DNA of 8,777 bases from Acidiferrobacteraceae bacterium (GCA_027343725.1 DAHWKH010000011.1:1-8777); one strand, 5' to 3'. Positions 1-6,602 are shown, counted from the stretch's first letter. Made by a program: numbers and translations. Notes: generated from the sequence alone by a model not told the origin.

Positions 1-726
1 CATGGCGCGCGCCTTGCGCGCGATCTCTTTCTGTTCCCGCACATAGGCACGGAGCACCTCGCCGGTGCGTCCCCACGACTTCGTGCGCGGCTTGAATACG
101 AGGTGCAGTCCCATGTGTATCAGGAACGACACCGGCAGATACTTCGTCATGCGCTTACCGATCTCGATGAGCCACGGCGGCATCACCGACTGATTGGTCT
201 TGCGCAGGAAATTCACGAGCACGCGCGTATCCTCGATGCGCCCGGTCTCATAGACCTGCTCGAGAAACTCCTCGTCGAAAATCGACGACCGCGTCTTGGG
301 CGTGTGCCCCTCTTCCTCGAGCCAATGGGCGAGCGCCTTCATCACACCCTCCGGCCGCACGTCCTTCGGGCAGATGTTCGTGCACTTGTTGCACGACACG
401 CACGTCCAGATGATGTCCTTGTCCTTGATGATATCGGCGGTGAGGCCGAGATTGGTGAGGTAGATCCAGTAGCGCGGATTGAAGTCCGTGTTTTGCGCAT
501 AGACCGTGCAGGAGTTTGTGCACGAACCGCACTGCCAGCAGCGGTGGACGTTCTCCCCGCCGGCAAAGGTCTGGATCTTGCGCGCGAAATCCGTGTCATA
601 ATCGGTCAGATACCGCGGCAACACCATGGTGTTCCAATGCCCGGATACGTCGACCCCGTCCAGTACCAGGTTATCGCTCGTCTGAATGCGATCGGCATCG
701 ATCAGTGATTTTTCATGAATAGCCAT
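1..726 (-). CDS. hdrC2: sHdr complex iron-sulfur subunit HdrC2 (3' end outside window)
   Basis: Cytoplasmic electron-transfer subunit of the sulfur-oxidising heterodisulfide reductase-like complex, the second of two HdrC paralogues. Translating the minus strand from ATG at 726 gives 242 codons open to the left edge, so the C-terminus is missing. Two classical 4Fe-4S motifs are visible: Cys63, 66, 69, 73 (in HRCWQCGSCTNSC) and Cys109, 112, 115, 119 followed by Pro (in WTCVSCNKCTNICP). A GGAGAGAAGG purine stretch lies just upstream of the ATG. It starts 24 bp after the stop of the uncharacterised gene at 751-1611, so it is probably co-transcribed. In type I sHdr clusters the HdrC following hdrA-hyp is HdrC2 and is followed by HdrB2; that context separates it from HdrC1. 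Family assignment is firm; the paralogue number rests on gene order. Confidence 0.93.
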   Translation of the reverse strand, partial: MAIHEKSLIDADRIQTSDNLVLDGVDVSGHWNTMVLPRYLTDYDTDFARKIQTFAGGENVHRCWQCGSCTNSCTVYAQNTDFNPRYWIYLTNLGLTADIIKDKDIIWTCVSCNKCTNICPKDVRPEGVMKALAHWLEEEGHTPKTRSSIFDEEFLEQVYETGRIEDTRVLVNFLRKTNQSVMPPWLIEIGKRMTKYLPVSFLIHMGLHLVFKPRTKSWGRTGEVLRAYVREQKEIARKARAM

Positions 727-750
727 AAGAGCCTTCTCTCCAGATTGCGC

Positions 751-1611
751 CTAATGCAGCACCTTCTTCACCCGCGAAGCCGTGCTCCGAGTCGCATCGA
801 TCCCCAACAATTTCCGCACCACCTCGAAGGGGTCGTCCTTGCCCCCGAAATGGGCGTTCAAAAGCCCCATGCCGCTCGACAGCGCCCGCATGTAGTCGCC
901 GTAGGCGTGCGCCATGAAGACATCCACCACGAACTCCGGATCCCGGTACAGACCGTTCTCCGCCATGCGTTCCGCCAACCACCGGCGCCCCGCCTCGTAC
1001 ACCCCGGGTGCGGTGCCCAGATTGACCTTGTCCAGCGCATCGCCGCCCTTCACGAACTCGCGCAAAGCGCCCGAATGGGTCCCCTGGTCCCACACCCATT
1101 TCGCCATCAGCGGGTATTGCACGGGCGCCCGGAAATGCACGCACTCGGCCGCCAAATCGCTCACCGCGCGGCGCACCTTGCGGACCGCCTTTTGGTCCTC
1201 TTCCCCAACGACGGGGATCCCGGCGACAAACGCCGCCAAGCGCTCCTCGAGCGGCCCCTTGCCGTACAAGAGATCCGCCAGGAGCCCGCGCAGGGCCTCG
1301 ATACCACGCGCCTCGAGCGACGGCCATACGCGCTTGCGCGCCGGCATCACCGTCTCGACCAGAGTCTGAAGCGTCTCGAAATCGAGCGACTCGAGGGCCT
1401 GTCGACTCAGGGCCTGGGCGAACAGCGCATGCTTACCGTTCAGCGCCGCGACGAAGGGATCGATCCCTTCCGCCGCCCCGAGCAATTCGAGAAACTGCGC
1501 GAACTTCTGCGTGAACACGCGCTCGTCGAGCGCAAGCGGCAGCGCAACGGGTTCGATGACCTCGCTCGCGCCGCCGCCCCCGGACTCAGGCGGTCTTTTG
1601 AACCAAAGCAT
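751..1611 (-). CDS. Uncharacterised sHdr-cluster protein ('hyp'/orf2)
   Basis: A 286-residue soluble protein of unknown biochemical role. It occupies the place between hdrA and hdrC2 where sHdr operons of sulfur oxidisers carry a conserved hypothetical gene. It has no metal-binding cysteine motif (a single Cys, in AAECVHF), no signal peptide and no membrane segment. The first half is rich in Leu/Ala/Glu and looks all-helical (LDERVFTQKFAQFLELL onward). This loosely recalls DUF1641-type helical proteins associated with Hdr-like flavoproteins, but I cannot confirm that by eye. The second half has more aromatic and glycine residues (YGDYMRALSSGMGLLNAHFGG). Its ATG lies inside hdrA and overlaps it by 26 bp, so translation is probably coupled to hdrA, which fits a structural or assembly partner of the complex. 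Real gene: near certain. Function: unknown. Confidence 0.88.
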   Translation of the reverse strand: MLWFKRPPESGGGGASEVIEPVALPLALDERVFTQKFAQFLELLGAAEGIDPFVAALNGKHALFAQALSRQALESLDFETLQTLVETVMPARKRVWPSLEARGIEALRGLLADLLYGKGPLEERLAAFVAGIPVVGEEDQKAVRKVRRAVSDLAAECVHFRAPVQYPLMAKWVWDQGTHSGALREFVKGGDALDKVNLGTAPGVYEAGRRWLAERMAENGLYRDPEFVVDVFMAHAYGDYMRALSSGMGLLNAHFGGKDDPFEVVRKLLGIDATRSTASRVKKVLH

Positions 1612-2635
1612 TCATGTCCGCCAGCGCGCGCATGGCCGCGGCCGTACCCTGCGAGATCGAGTCGTCGATCGTCTCGGGCGCGAGCGCTGCCCCGACCGCG
1701 TAAATCCCGCGACGGGTGGTGCCACAGGTGTTCGTGTAATGCTCCGCGCGCTCGATGAAGCCGTGCTTCTCGAGACCCACGCCGAACACGCGCGCGATCT
1801 CCGGGTTGTCCTCGTTGGGATCCATGCCCACGGCGTGCACCACCAAATCCATGGGGATGACGATCGGACGCTTCACCAGCGTATCCTCGCCCTTCACGAG
1901 CAAGCGACCATCGGGCGCACGCGTGACCTCCGCGATACGCGCCTTCACGAACTTGGTCTTGAACTCTTCCTGCGACTTCCAGTAGAAGCGGTCCTCGTAG
2001 AGCCCGAACGTCCGGATGTCCATGTAATAGATGAACACGTCGGTCGTCGGCGACAGCTCCTTGATCTCCATCGCGAGATTCGTCGACACCGTGCAGCAGA
2101 TCTTCGAGCACCACTCCCGGCCGATCTGGCGGTCACGGGAACCGACACACAACAGGATCGCCACGCGCTCCGGAACGCGCCCATCGGAGGGACAGGCGAC
2201 CTTGCCGGCGGCGACCATCTGCTCGACCTGGGTGGTCGTGACCACGTCCTCGTACGTCCCGAAGCCCCACTCCGGCTTGTTGATCGAATCGAAGTGCGTG
2301 AAGCCCGTCGCCAGGATCACCGATCCGCACTCGACGCTCGTGCCGTTGGCCAACGTCGCCGTGAACTTCCCGGGCTCACCCGCGAACTTCGTGACCTTGG
2401 TCTCCTTGTAGATCTGCACGTTCTTGGACTCTTCCACGCGCTTCACCATGCGGCCCATGGCGTCCTTCGCCCATTCGCCGGAGGGGACCAGCTTGGCGTA
2501 ACCCGACAGGATCGGCGTCCCGCCGAGCTGCGCGGCCTTTTCCACCAGAACGACCTTATTTCCGCTCTCGGCCACTCCGGCAGCCGCCGCCAAGCCGGCT
2601 GGTCCGGCGCCCACCACCAATACCGTGTTTTGCAT
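1586..2635 (-). CDS. hdrA: sHdr complex FAD-binding subunit HdrA
   Basis: Flavoprotein core of the sHdr complex, 349 residues. The N-terminus carries the dinucleotide-binding motif GAGPAG (residues 9-14) after a hydrophobic beta strand, with VVLVEKAAQLGG closing the Rossmann unit, as in pyridine-nucleotide-disulfide reductase folds. A second conserved patch at residues 310-330 (GIYAVGAALAPETIDDSISQG) matches the C-terminal FAD-contact region of this family. A cysteine cluster at Cys163, 176, 180 and 181 (CVGSRDRQ, then WCSKICC) is the expected ligand set for its iron-sulfur cluster; Cys304 (NTCG) is also notable. It lacks the extra ferredoxin and inserted domains of methanogen HdrA, as usual for the sulfur-oxidiser form. 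The start is 3 bp after the hdrB1 stop and the 3' end overlaps the next gene, showing tight operon organisation. Confidence 0.95.
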   Translation of the reverse strand: MQNTVLVVGAGPAGLAAAAGVAESGNKVVLVEKAAQLGGTPILSGYAKLVPSGEWAKDAMGRMVKRVEESKNVQIYKETKVTKFAGEPGKFTATLANGTSVECGSVILATGFTHFDSINKPEWGFGTYEDVVTTTQVEQMVAAGKVACPSDGRVPERVAILLCVGSRDRQIGREWCSKICCTVSTNLAMEIKELSPTTDVFIYYMDIRTFGLYEDRFYWKSQEEFKTKFVKARIAEVTRAPDGRLLVKGEDTLVKRPIVIPMDLVVHAVGMDPNEDNPEIARVFGVGLEKHGFIERAEHYTNTCGTTRRGIYAVGAALAPETIDDSISQGTAAAMRALADMNALVQKTA

Positions 2636-2638
2636 CGA

Positions 2639-4051
2639 TTACGCCTTGCCCCCCAAAGCCAGTTCAGGATTGTACAGGTACTCGATATTGCCCTGCTCGA
2701 CCTCTTTCAGGTACTTCTCGAAGTTGCCCTTCGCCTTGTTCCAGTCGATCCCCATCTTCTCGACCAATTCCTCGCAGGGGCTCGCATGCCACTGCAACTG
2801 GACGATCTTGAACGGATCGGCGCCACAGGCGAGCGCCGCCAGCTGCACGTCGGCCATGATCGGCACCTGGTAATTCTGGCCGTGCGCCTTGCCGATCCAC
2901 TGGTTCTTGTCCATGGTCGTGATGCACCCGGTGTCGTTGCCGATCATCACGTCCGCGTTGGCCTCCTGCCGGGCGACCTTGATCTTGCGATCCATGGTAA
3001 ACGACCGCGTGAACTCGCGCTCCGAGATGATGTGCCGGAACCCGAAGCCGCAGCAGTCGTACCACGTCGAGTAGTCGATCACCTGCGCGCCCAAGGCCTC
3101 GGCGATCGCGGTGCCGATCGCGGTGCGATTGCCGTTCAAGGTCTCGGCGTCGTAAATCGCATCCTCATGCACCATCTTGTAGTAGTGACACGCGACGTGC
3201 ATGGTGACGCGGATATTGGACATGTCGATCGTCTGCAGCTCCGAGGCGATGCGGTTGCGCATCACGTGCACCCATTCGGAGTAATGGACGATCTCCTCCG
3301 GGATCACGAGCTTGCCGTCGACCAGACGGCCGAGCTTGCCGAGGATCTTCGTGACCTTCTCGCGCAGCTCCGCGGATTCGATCAGATACTTGCGGATTTC
3401 CTTGTAGTTGCCAAAGGAGGTACCGCAATGCACGAGCGGGTAGAAATGGCCGAGTTCGAATCCGTGCTGCTTACCCGATACGTAGGCCTGATGGAAGTTC
3501 CGCAGAAACACCGCCGCCAGGGACTCGACGTTGCCGATCCCCGAGCCGTGGTAGTTCCATGCCGTGCACGAGGTCTGGTCGGTCTCGTCGAGATAATCCT
3601 TTCCGGGCTCGTAACCGAACTTGTTCATGAACCACAGAAGGGAGGTGGGATAACCGGGGATGTTGCCGCATTGGCCGCAGGACTTGTGATGCCAGAGCTG
3701 CTTGGTCGGGATCTTCTTGTCCCACCCGAACAGGGTCTTCACCATCTTCGGCTCGTGCTCATCGCCAACCCGGTGCACGATGATCTGGCCATCCTTCTCG
3801 AGCTCCCACATGTGCTCGCGGATGTCGTCCATCCGCTCGCCCAGGTCGAGCGTGCGCCGATCGACCTGCTTGCGCACCCATTCGGTGGCCTTGGCGGCGT
3901 CAGCGCTCGAGAGATTGGTGGGCTGGAAAAACGACCCGTGGCCCGCGATGCCCTGGCCGTCGGTATTGTGGAACCCAGGTTTCATGGTCCCCGCCCCGGC
4001 TCCCTGGGCCGACGTGTTGTGGTTGCCCGGGCTTTGTTCGGTCGGTTTCAT
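2639..4051 (-). CDS. hdrB1: sHdr complex CCG-domain subunit HdrB1
   Basis: Subunit with paired cysteine-rich (CCG-type) domains that in the Hdr family bind non-cubane iron-sulfur clusters at the heterodisulfide site; here presumed to act on protein-bound sulfane sulfur. 470 residues. First cysteine set: Cys125 and 128 (KSCGQCGN), Cys162 (TSCTAW) and Cys209 (VHCGTSFG). Second set: Cys288 (VACHYYK), the Cys333-Cys334 pair (WYDCCGFGF) and Cys376 (NDTGCITT), so the last motif is a single Cys, not CxxC. About 120 residues precede the first cysteine; the first 50 or so are Gly/Asn/Ser/Thr-rich and look disordered. The ATG at 4051 is preceded by the strong site AAAGGAGA on the coding strand. It lies 59 bp after hdrC1 and 3 bp before hdrA. 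Confidence 0.94.
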   Translation of the reverse strand: MKPTEQSPGNHNTSAQGAGAGTMKPGFHNTDGQGIAGHGSFFQPTNLSSADAAKATEWVRKQVDRRTLDLGERMDDIREHMWELEKDGQIIVHRVGDEHEPKMVKTLFGWDKKIPTKQLWHHKSCGQCGNIPGYPTSLLWFMNKFGYEPGKDYLDETDQTSCTAWNYHGSGIGNVESLAAVFLRNFHQAYVSGKQHGFELGHFYPLVHCGTSFGNYKEIRKYLIESAELREKVTKILGKLGRLVDGKLVIPEEIVHYSEWVHVMRNRIASELQTIDMSNIRVTMHVACHYYKMVHEDAIYDAETLNGNRTAIGTAIAEALGAQVIDYSTWYDCCGFGFRHIISEREFTRSFTMDRKIKVARQEANADVMIGNDTGCITTMDKNQWIGKAHGQNYQVPIMADVQLAALACGADPFKIVQLQWHASPCEELVEKMGIDWNKAKGNFEKYLKEVEQGNIEYLYNPELALGGKA

Positions 4052-4110
4052 AAAGTGTCTCCTTTACAGCAATGCTGCAATGCTTTAAGACATAAGACCG
4101 TCGACGAGCT

Positions 4111-4803
4111 TCAGTCGTCTTTCCGGTCCTCCTGAGTCTCCAGCCAATCGTTATAGTCTTCGCGCTTCTCGTCGATGAAATCCTCGATCACGTCGAACAG
4201 GTTCTCGTCGACGATCTGCAACGAATCCATGACGCCGGTCATTTCCCAGATCGTGTACATCTCCACCGAGGTCTTCAGCGAGACCTCCCACGCGGTGTCC
4301 GTGGTCTGCAGGGTGCGAACGGGGATGGCCTTACGCAAGGTCTTGAGGTCGCCCTCGACCTTCTGAATGTTCGGACCCCAATCCGGGAAATGGTCCGGCT
4401 GGATCATGTCCGGGGACAGCTGATTGCCGGTCGTGATCAGCTTCAACATCACACGCCCGAACGGCCGCAGCACGTCTTTCGCCGATTGCATCCCGTGCTT
4501 GATCGAGACCTCGCGCATGATGGCGATGAGGCCGCCGGGCGAATTCTTGAACGGACAGCGGGCGGCGCAGGTCATGCACTGGGCGCAGGCCCAGATCTTT
4601 TCCTGCATCGCATCGTAGATCTGCTCGACGTTCTCCGTCCACAGGAGCTGGACGATCTCCCGCGGGCTGAAGTCGTAGAAGTGGGCGGCGGGGCACGTGG
4701 CCGTACAGATCCCGCAGTTCAGACAACCGTTCAGTTCGTGGTCGTAACGAAAATCATTGCGGATGTCTTCGTAAATCTCGCGCATCTCGGCATACGTCGC
4801 CAT
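4111..4803 (-). CDS. hdrC1: sHdr complex iron-sulfur subunit HdrC1
   Basis: Cytoplasmic 230-residue iron-sulfur protein that should pass electrons between HdrA and HdrB1. Two 4Fe-4S motifs are clear: Cys27, 30, 33, 37 (CLNCGICTATCP) and Cys73, 76, 79, 83 (CAQCMTCAARCP). The rest is helical, with a strongly acidic C-terminal tail (DEKREDYNDWLETQEDRKDD). The start at 4803 has AGAGGAG six bases upstream on the coding strand. It is the first hdr gene, 97 bp after dsrE; that gap is AT-rich compared with its surroundings and could hold an internal promoter. Paralogue numbering follows its place before hdrB1. Confidence 0.95.
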   Translation of the reverse strand: MATYAEMREIYEDIRNDFRYDHELNGCLNCGICTATCPAAHFYDFSPREIVQLLWTENVEQIYDAMQEKIWACAQCMTCAARCPFKNSPGGLIAIMREVSIKHGMQSAKDVLRPFGRVMLKLITTGNQLSPDMIQPDHFPDWGPNIQKVEGDLKTLRKAIPVRTLQTTDTAWEVSLKTSVEMYTIWEMTGVMDSLQIVDENLFDVIEDFIDEKREDYNDWLETQEDRKDD

Positions 4804-4900
4804 AACCCGCTCCTCTACTTCAGTATATTAGCAGTTACTTATACGATACCCGACACCGGTCTTATAGTCTACTCCGAAAGACAGGCTCTCGGAAGCTCTC

Positions 4901-5371
4901 TTACATGAAAAGACAGATGTCCGATTCGCCCGCGAATTCGAAGAACGTCGCCGCACCGCCCATCTCGATCTCGGGAATGAAATCGCTCGGGCTAAAGCCG
5001 AAGAGGTCGACCGTCATCTGGCAGCCGATCATCTTGACATCGGCCTCGGCGCACAGGCTCCTCAGGTCCTCGAGGCTCGCGACCCCCTTGGACTTCATCT
5101 TCTGCTTCATCATGACGGTCATCATGCTCTGCATGCCCGGCAGGGCCTGCAGGAGGACCGGCATCGGCATCGGCATCGGCATGCCGGGGTTACCGATCGA
5201 CGTGACCTTCAGATGATTGAGGCTCTTGCGCAGGAGCTGCAGGCCGTAGAAGGTGAAGAAGATCTGCACCTCGTAACCGAGCGCGGCCGCGGTCGAGGCC
5301 AGGATGAATGGCGGGTAGCCCCAATCGAGGGTCCCTTTGGTGGCAATAATGGCGAGCTTTTTGGTGGACAT
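4901..5371 (-). CDS. dsrE: DsrE-family (DsrE/DsrF/DrsH-like) sulfur carrier
   Basis: A 156-residue cytoplasmic sulfurtransferase-like protein, the usual companion of Rhd and TusA upstream of sHdr genes. Family hallmarks: the N-terminal strand KKLAIIATKGTLDWGYPPF, the GNPGMPMPMPMP loop at about 60-71, and the C-terminal block CQMTVDLFGF followed by GGAATFFEFA. Cys107 and Cys117 are the candidate persulfide carriers; Cys117 in the IGCQMTVD motif is the one I expect to be conserved. Cys153 lies near the C-terminus. No membrane helices are evident, which favours a soluble DsrE3-like form over a membrane-bound DsrE2, but I cannot assign the subtype firmly. AGGAGGGG stands just upstream of the ATG. 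It starts 24 bp after the tusA stop. In Metallosphaera, DsrE3A exchanges thiosulfate with TusA. Confidence 0.9.
   Translation of the reverse strand: MSTKKLAIIATKGTLDWGYPPFILASTAAALGYEVQIFFTFYGLQLLRKSLNHLKVTSIGNPGMPMPMPMPVLLQALPGMQSMMTVMMKQKMKSKGVASLEDLRSLCAEADVKMIGCQMTVDLFGFSPSDFIPEIEMGGAATFFEFAGESDICLFM
5160..5183 (-). repeat. In-frame hexanucleotide tandem repeat in dsrE
   Basis: Three GGCATC units plus a GGCATG variant on the plus strand. On the coding strand they read as ATGCCG/ATGCCC-type codon pairs and give alternating Met-Pro in DsrE. The unit is six bases, so a gain or loss would add or remove one Met-Pro pair without a frameshift. A Met/Pro loop here is typical of the family, so this is probably conserved protein sequence encoded by uniform codons rather than a contingency locus. 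Confidence 0.8.
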
Positions 5372-5395
5372 AAACCCCTCCTAGTCGGGTTTCGA

Positions 5396-5629
5396 CTACG
5401 CCTTTTTCCGCAGGACAAACGTGAATTCGCCGTTCGCCTCACCTGATTCGACCAGTTCATTGCCGGTCTGTTTGGCAAAAGCCTGAAAATCTTTGACGGC
5501 TCCCGGGTCGGTCGCCACTACCCGCAGCGTCTGGCCGCCGGTCAGATCGTTCAGGGCCTTTTTGGTCCTCAGGATCGGCAGCGGGCAGTTGAGGCCCCGG
5601 GCATCGAGTTCTTTGTCGCAATTCGCCAT
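5396..5629 (-). CDS. tusA: TusA sulfur-carrier protein
   Basis: Small cytoplasmic sulfur carrier, 77 residues with the start chosen here, the normal TusA size. The signature DARGLNCPLPILRTKKAL is present, with catalytic Cys15 in the CPxP motif. Cys15 would hold the persulfide received from rhodanese or DsrE and present it to the sHdr complex. The C-terminal half shows the expected TDPGAVKDF and GEFTFVLRKK segments. A longer in-frame start seven codons upstream (5650) is possible, but GGAGG sits five bases before the ATG at 5629, and the shorter form matches the family N-terminus. It lies 156 bp after rhd and 24 bp before dsrE. Confidence 0.95.
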   Translation of the reverse strand: MANCDKELDARGLNCPLPILRTKKALNDLTGGQTLRVVATDPGAVKDFQAFAKQTGNELVESGEANGEFTFVLRKKA

Positions 5630-5634
5630 GATTT

Positions 5635-5639
5635 CCTCC
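5635..5639 (-). promoter_or_regulatory. Ribosome binding site deciding the tusA start
   Basis: CCTCC on the plus strand reads GGAGG on the coding strand, five bases before the ATG at 5629. It would lie inside the coding region if the upstream in-frame ATG at 5650 were used, so it supports the 77-residue form. Confidence 0.75.
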
Positions 5640-5785
5640 AAATTTCCCACACGAGAGACTTATTGTTGATTGATAAAGGATGGCTCAGCGCCCCAAGGAG
5701 CCCGAAACCCTCCTGACTGCTACACCAAAAACCCGACCCGCGCAAGCGCCCCGTGTCCGATGGCGGCCACGCGCGACAGTAGACA

Positions 5786-6127
5786 TTATAGGCTGCTCGT
5801 CGACATGAGCGGCTCCAAGGGAAGGCCGTGGCGAATCCACGCCAAAATGCCGCCGCGGAGATTGTATATCCGGTCGTGCCCGTGCTGCGCGAGATACGCG
5901 CAGGCCTGTGCCGAACGCGCCCCGGACTGGCAATAAAAAACCACAGAACGCTCTTTGTCAAGCGCATCCAGCCTGAGCGGAAGCTGGTGCAAGGGCAGCG
6001 ACTGCGCCCCGGGAATCGCCCCGCGCGCGACCTCCTCGGGTGTCCGCACATCGATCAGCTGGAGAGCGGCCCTCTCGTCCAATAAGCGCCGCAACACGGG
6101 CGGCTCGAGGTCCTGGAATGCGGCCAT
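5786..6127 (-). CDS. rhd: Single-domain rhodanese sulfurtransferase
   Basis: A 113-residue rhodanese. It has LQLIDVRTPEEVARGAIPGA (residues 22-41, the conserved DVR..E...G.IPGA block) and the active-site loop CQSGARS with catalytic Cys66. The family segment NLRGGILAW is near the C-terminus. It would mobilise sulfane sulfur onto its cysteine and hand it to TusA. No signal peptide, so cytoplasmic. It is the first gene of the minus-strand sulfur operon and diverges from the plus-strand genes. The ribosome site before the ATG at 6127 is only moderate (AAGGGGG, about 10 bases away). The long gap to tusA could allow separate initiation. Confidence 0.93.
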   Translation of the reverse strand: MAAFQDLEPPVLRRLLDERAALQLIDVRTPEEVARGAIPGAQSLPLHQLPLRLDALDKERSVVFYCQSGARSAQACAYLAQHGHDRIYNLRGGILAWIRHGLPLEPLMSTSSL

Positions 6128-6182
6128 GACCGAATAACCCCCTTCTATATGAAAAACTCATGAAATACTGATGGTTGCGCAG

Positions 6183-6271
6183 CTTGCCCGTTTTCCGGGT
6201 CCGGTGCAAGGGCGGCGACGCCTTGCGGGCGCACATTGCGAGCCCGTAAGGCGCGTGCTAGAGTCGCCGCC
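6183..6271. promoter_or_regulatory. Nested inverted repeats between the divergent operons
   Basis: The 169-bp space between rhd (start 6127) and the small plus-strand gene (start 6297) holds several inverted repeats. The inner hairpin has arms CGCCTTGCGGGC (6219-6230) and GCCCGTAAGGCG (6242-6253). They pair over 12 positions with one G-T and an 11-base loop. It sits inside a perfect 9-bp pair, GGCGGCGAC (6211-6219) and GTCGCCGCC (6263-6271); base 6219 can serve only one of the two stems. To the left, CTTGC (6183-6187) can pair with GCAAG (6206-6210), with CCCG and CGGG (6187-6190, 6196-6199) between them. GCAAGG at 6206-6211 can instead pair with CCTTGC at 6221-6226, so alternative folds exist. 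There is no U-run, so a simple terminator is unlikely. It could be an operator, a folded 5' leader of the downstream gene, or a REP-type repeat. Confidence 0.6.
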
Positions 6272-6283
6272 ACGCTCAACCCC

Positions 6284-6288
6284 GGAGG
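6284..6288 (+). promoter_or_regulatory. Ribosome binding site supporting a TTG start
   Basis: GGAGG lies eight bases before TTG at 6297. The only upstream in-frame ATG (6171) has no such site and would run translation through the inverted repeats, so this site decides the start. Confidence 0.65.
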
Positions 6289-6296
6289 CTAACACC

Positions 6297-6602
6297 TTGA
6301 AAAAAGATGACTTCAAGCCAGACACCCGTTACACGGTGACATGGCGCGATTACGACGGGCACGTTCGCCCCGCGAACCTGTATGTGTATCGCCTCTACGA
6401 TCAGTTCATGATCGCGCGCAAGACCGACCACAGCGGGTTTCTGTACAAGATCGGTTACGACCAGATCCTGAAGATCGTCAAGGAAACGGCGGTGAGCCCG
6501 GAACTGCGCTTTCGGATCCCCGATGCCGTGCTGCGCGAATCGTCATGGACCGACCGCTACGTCATGGAACGCTACTCCTCGTCACCGGCATTAGGAAAAT
6601 AA
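6297..6602 (+). CDS. Small conserved-looking protein of unknown function
   Basis: A 101-residue protein I do not recognise. The start is taken as TTG at 6297 because GGAGG precedes it and the sequence looks ordered from there on (KKDDFKPDTRYTVTWRDYDG). Upstream in-frame codons from ATG 6171 give an Arg/Pro-rich stretch over the inverted repeats that looks non-coding. The protein is soluble, with no signal peptide, membrane segment or cysteine. It is rich in Tyr, Asp, Lys and Arg. The pattern RYTVTWRDYDGHVRPANLYVYRLYDQFMIARKTD resembles a small antiparallel beta-sheet domain, followed by a helix (YDQILKIVKE). It is the first gene diverging from the sHdr operon and its 3' end overlaps the metalloprotease gene. 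Gene reality is well supported by composition; function is open. Confidence 0.72.
   Translation: MKKDDFKPDTRYTVTWRDYDGHVRPANLYVYRLYDQFMIARKTDHSGFLYKIGYDQILKIVKETAVSPELRFRIPDAVLRESSWTDRYVMERYSSSPALGK

Noticed and set aside
103..708. A 201-codon plus-strand frame at the left edge
   Set aside because: It runs opposite hdrC2, whose two 4Fe-4S motifs are unambiguous in the other strand.
1511..4135. An 874-codon open frame on the plus strand opposite hdrA and hdrB1
   Set aside because: It is antisense to two clearly identified genes. Its His/Arg/Asp/Leu-rich sequence with no recognisable motif is typical of a GC-rich shadow frame.
4868..4893. A possible terminator hairpin after the dsrE stop
   Set aside because: Only about five pairs (TCCGA/TCGGA) with an 11-base loop and no U-run; too weak to call.
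4804..4900. An internal promoter ahead of hdrC1
   Set aside because: The gap is AT-rich with TAATAT- and TATAAG-like boxes on the coding strand, but I found no properly spaced -35 element, so it is not listed as a feature.
6171..6296. An N-terminal extension of the small protein from ATG 6171
   Set aside because: It has no ribosome site, an Arg/Pro-rich composition, and would cover the inverted repeats; TTG 6297 with GGAGG fits better.
6341..6544. A longer N-terminus of the metalloprotease
   Set aside because: This part is the shifted-frame shadow of the small gene and would push the export signal deep into the protein.
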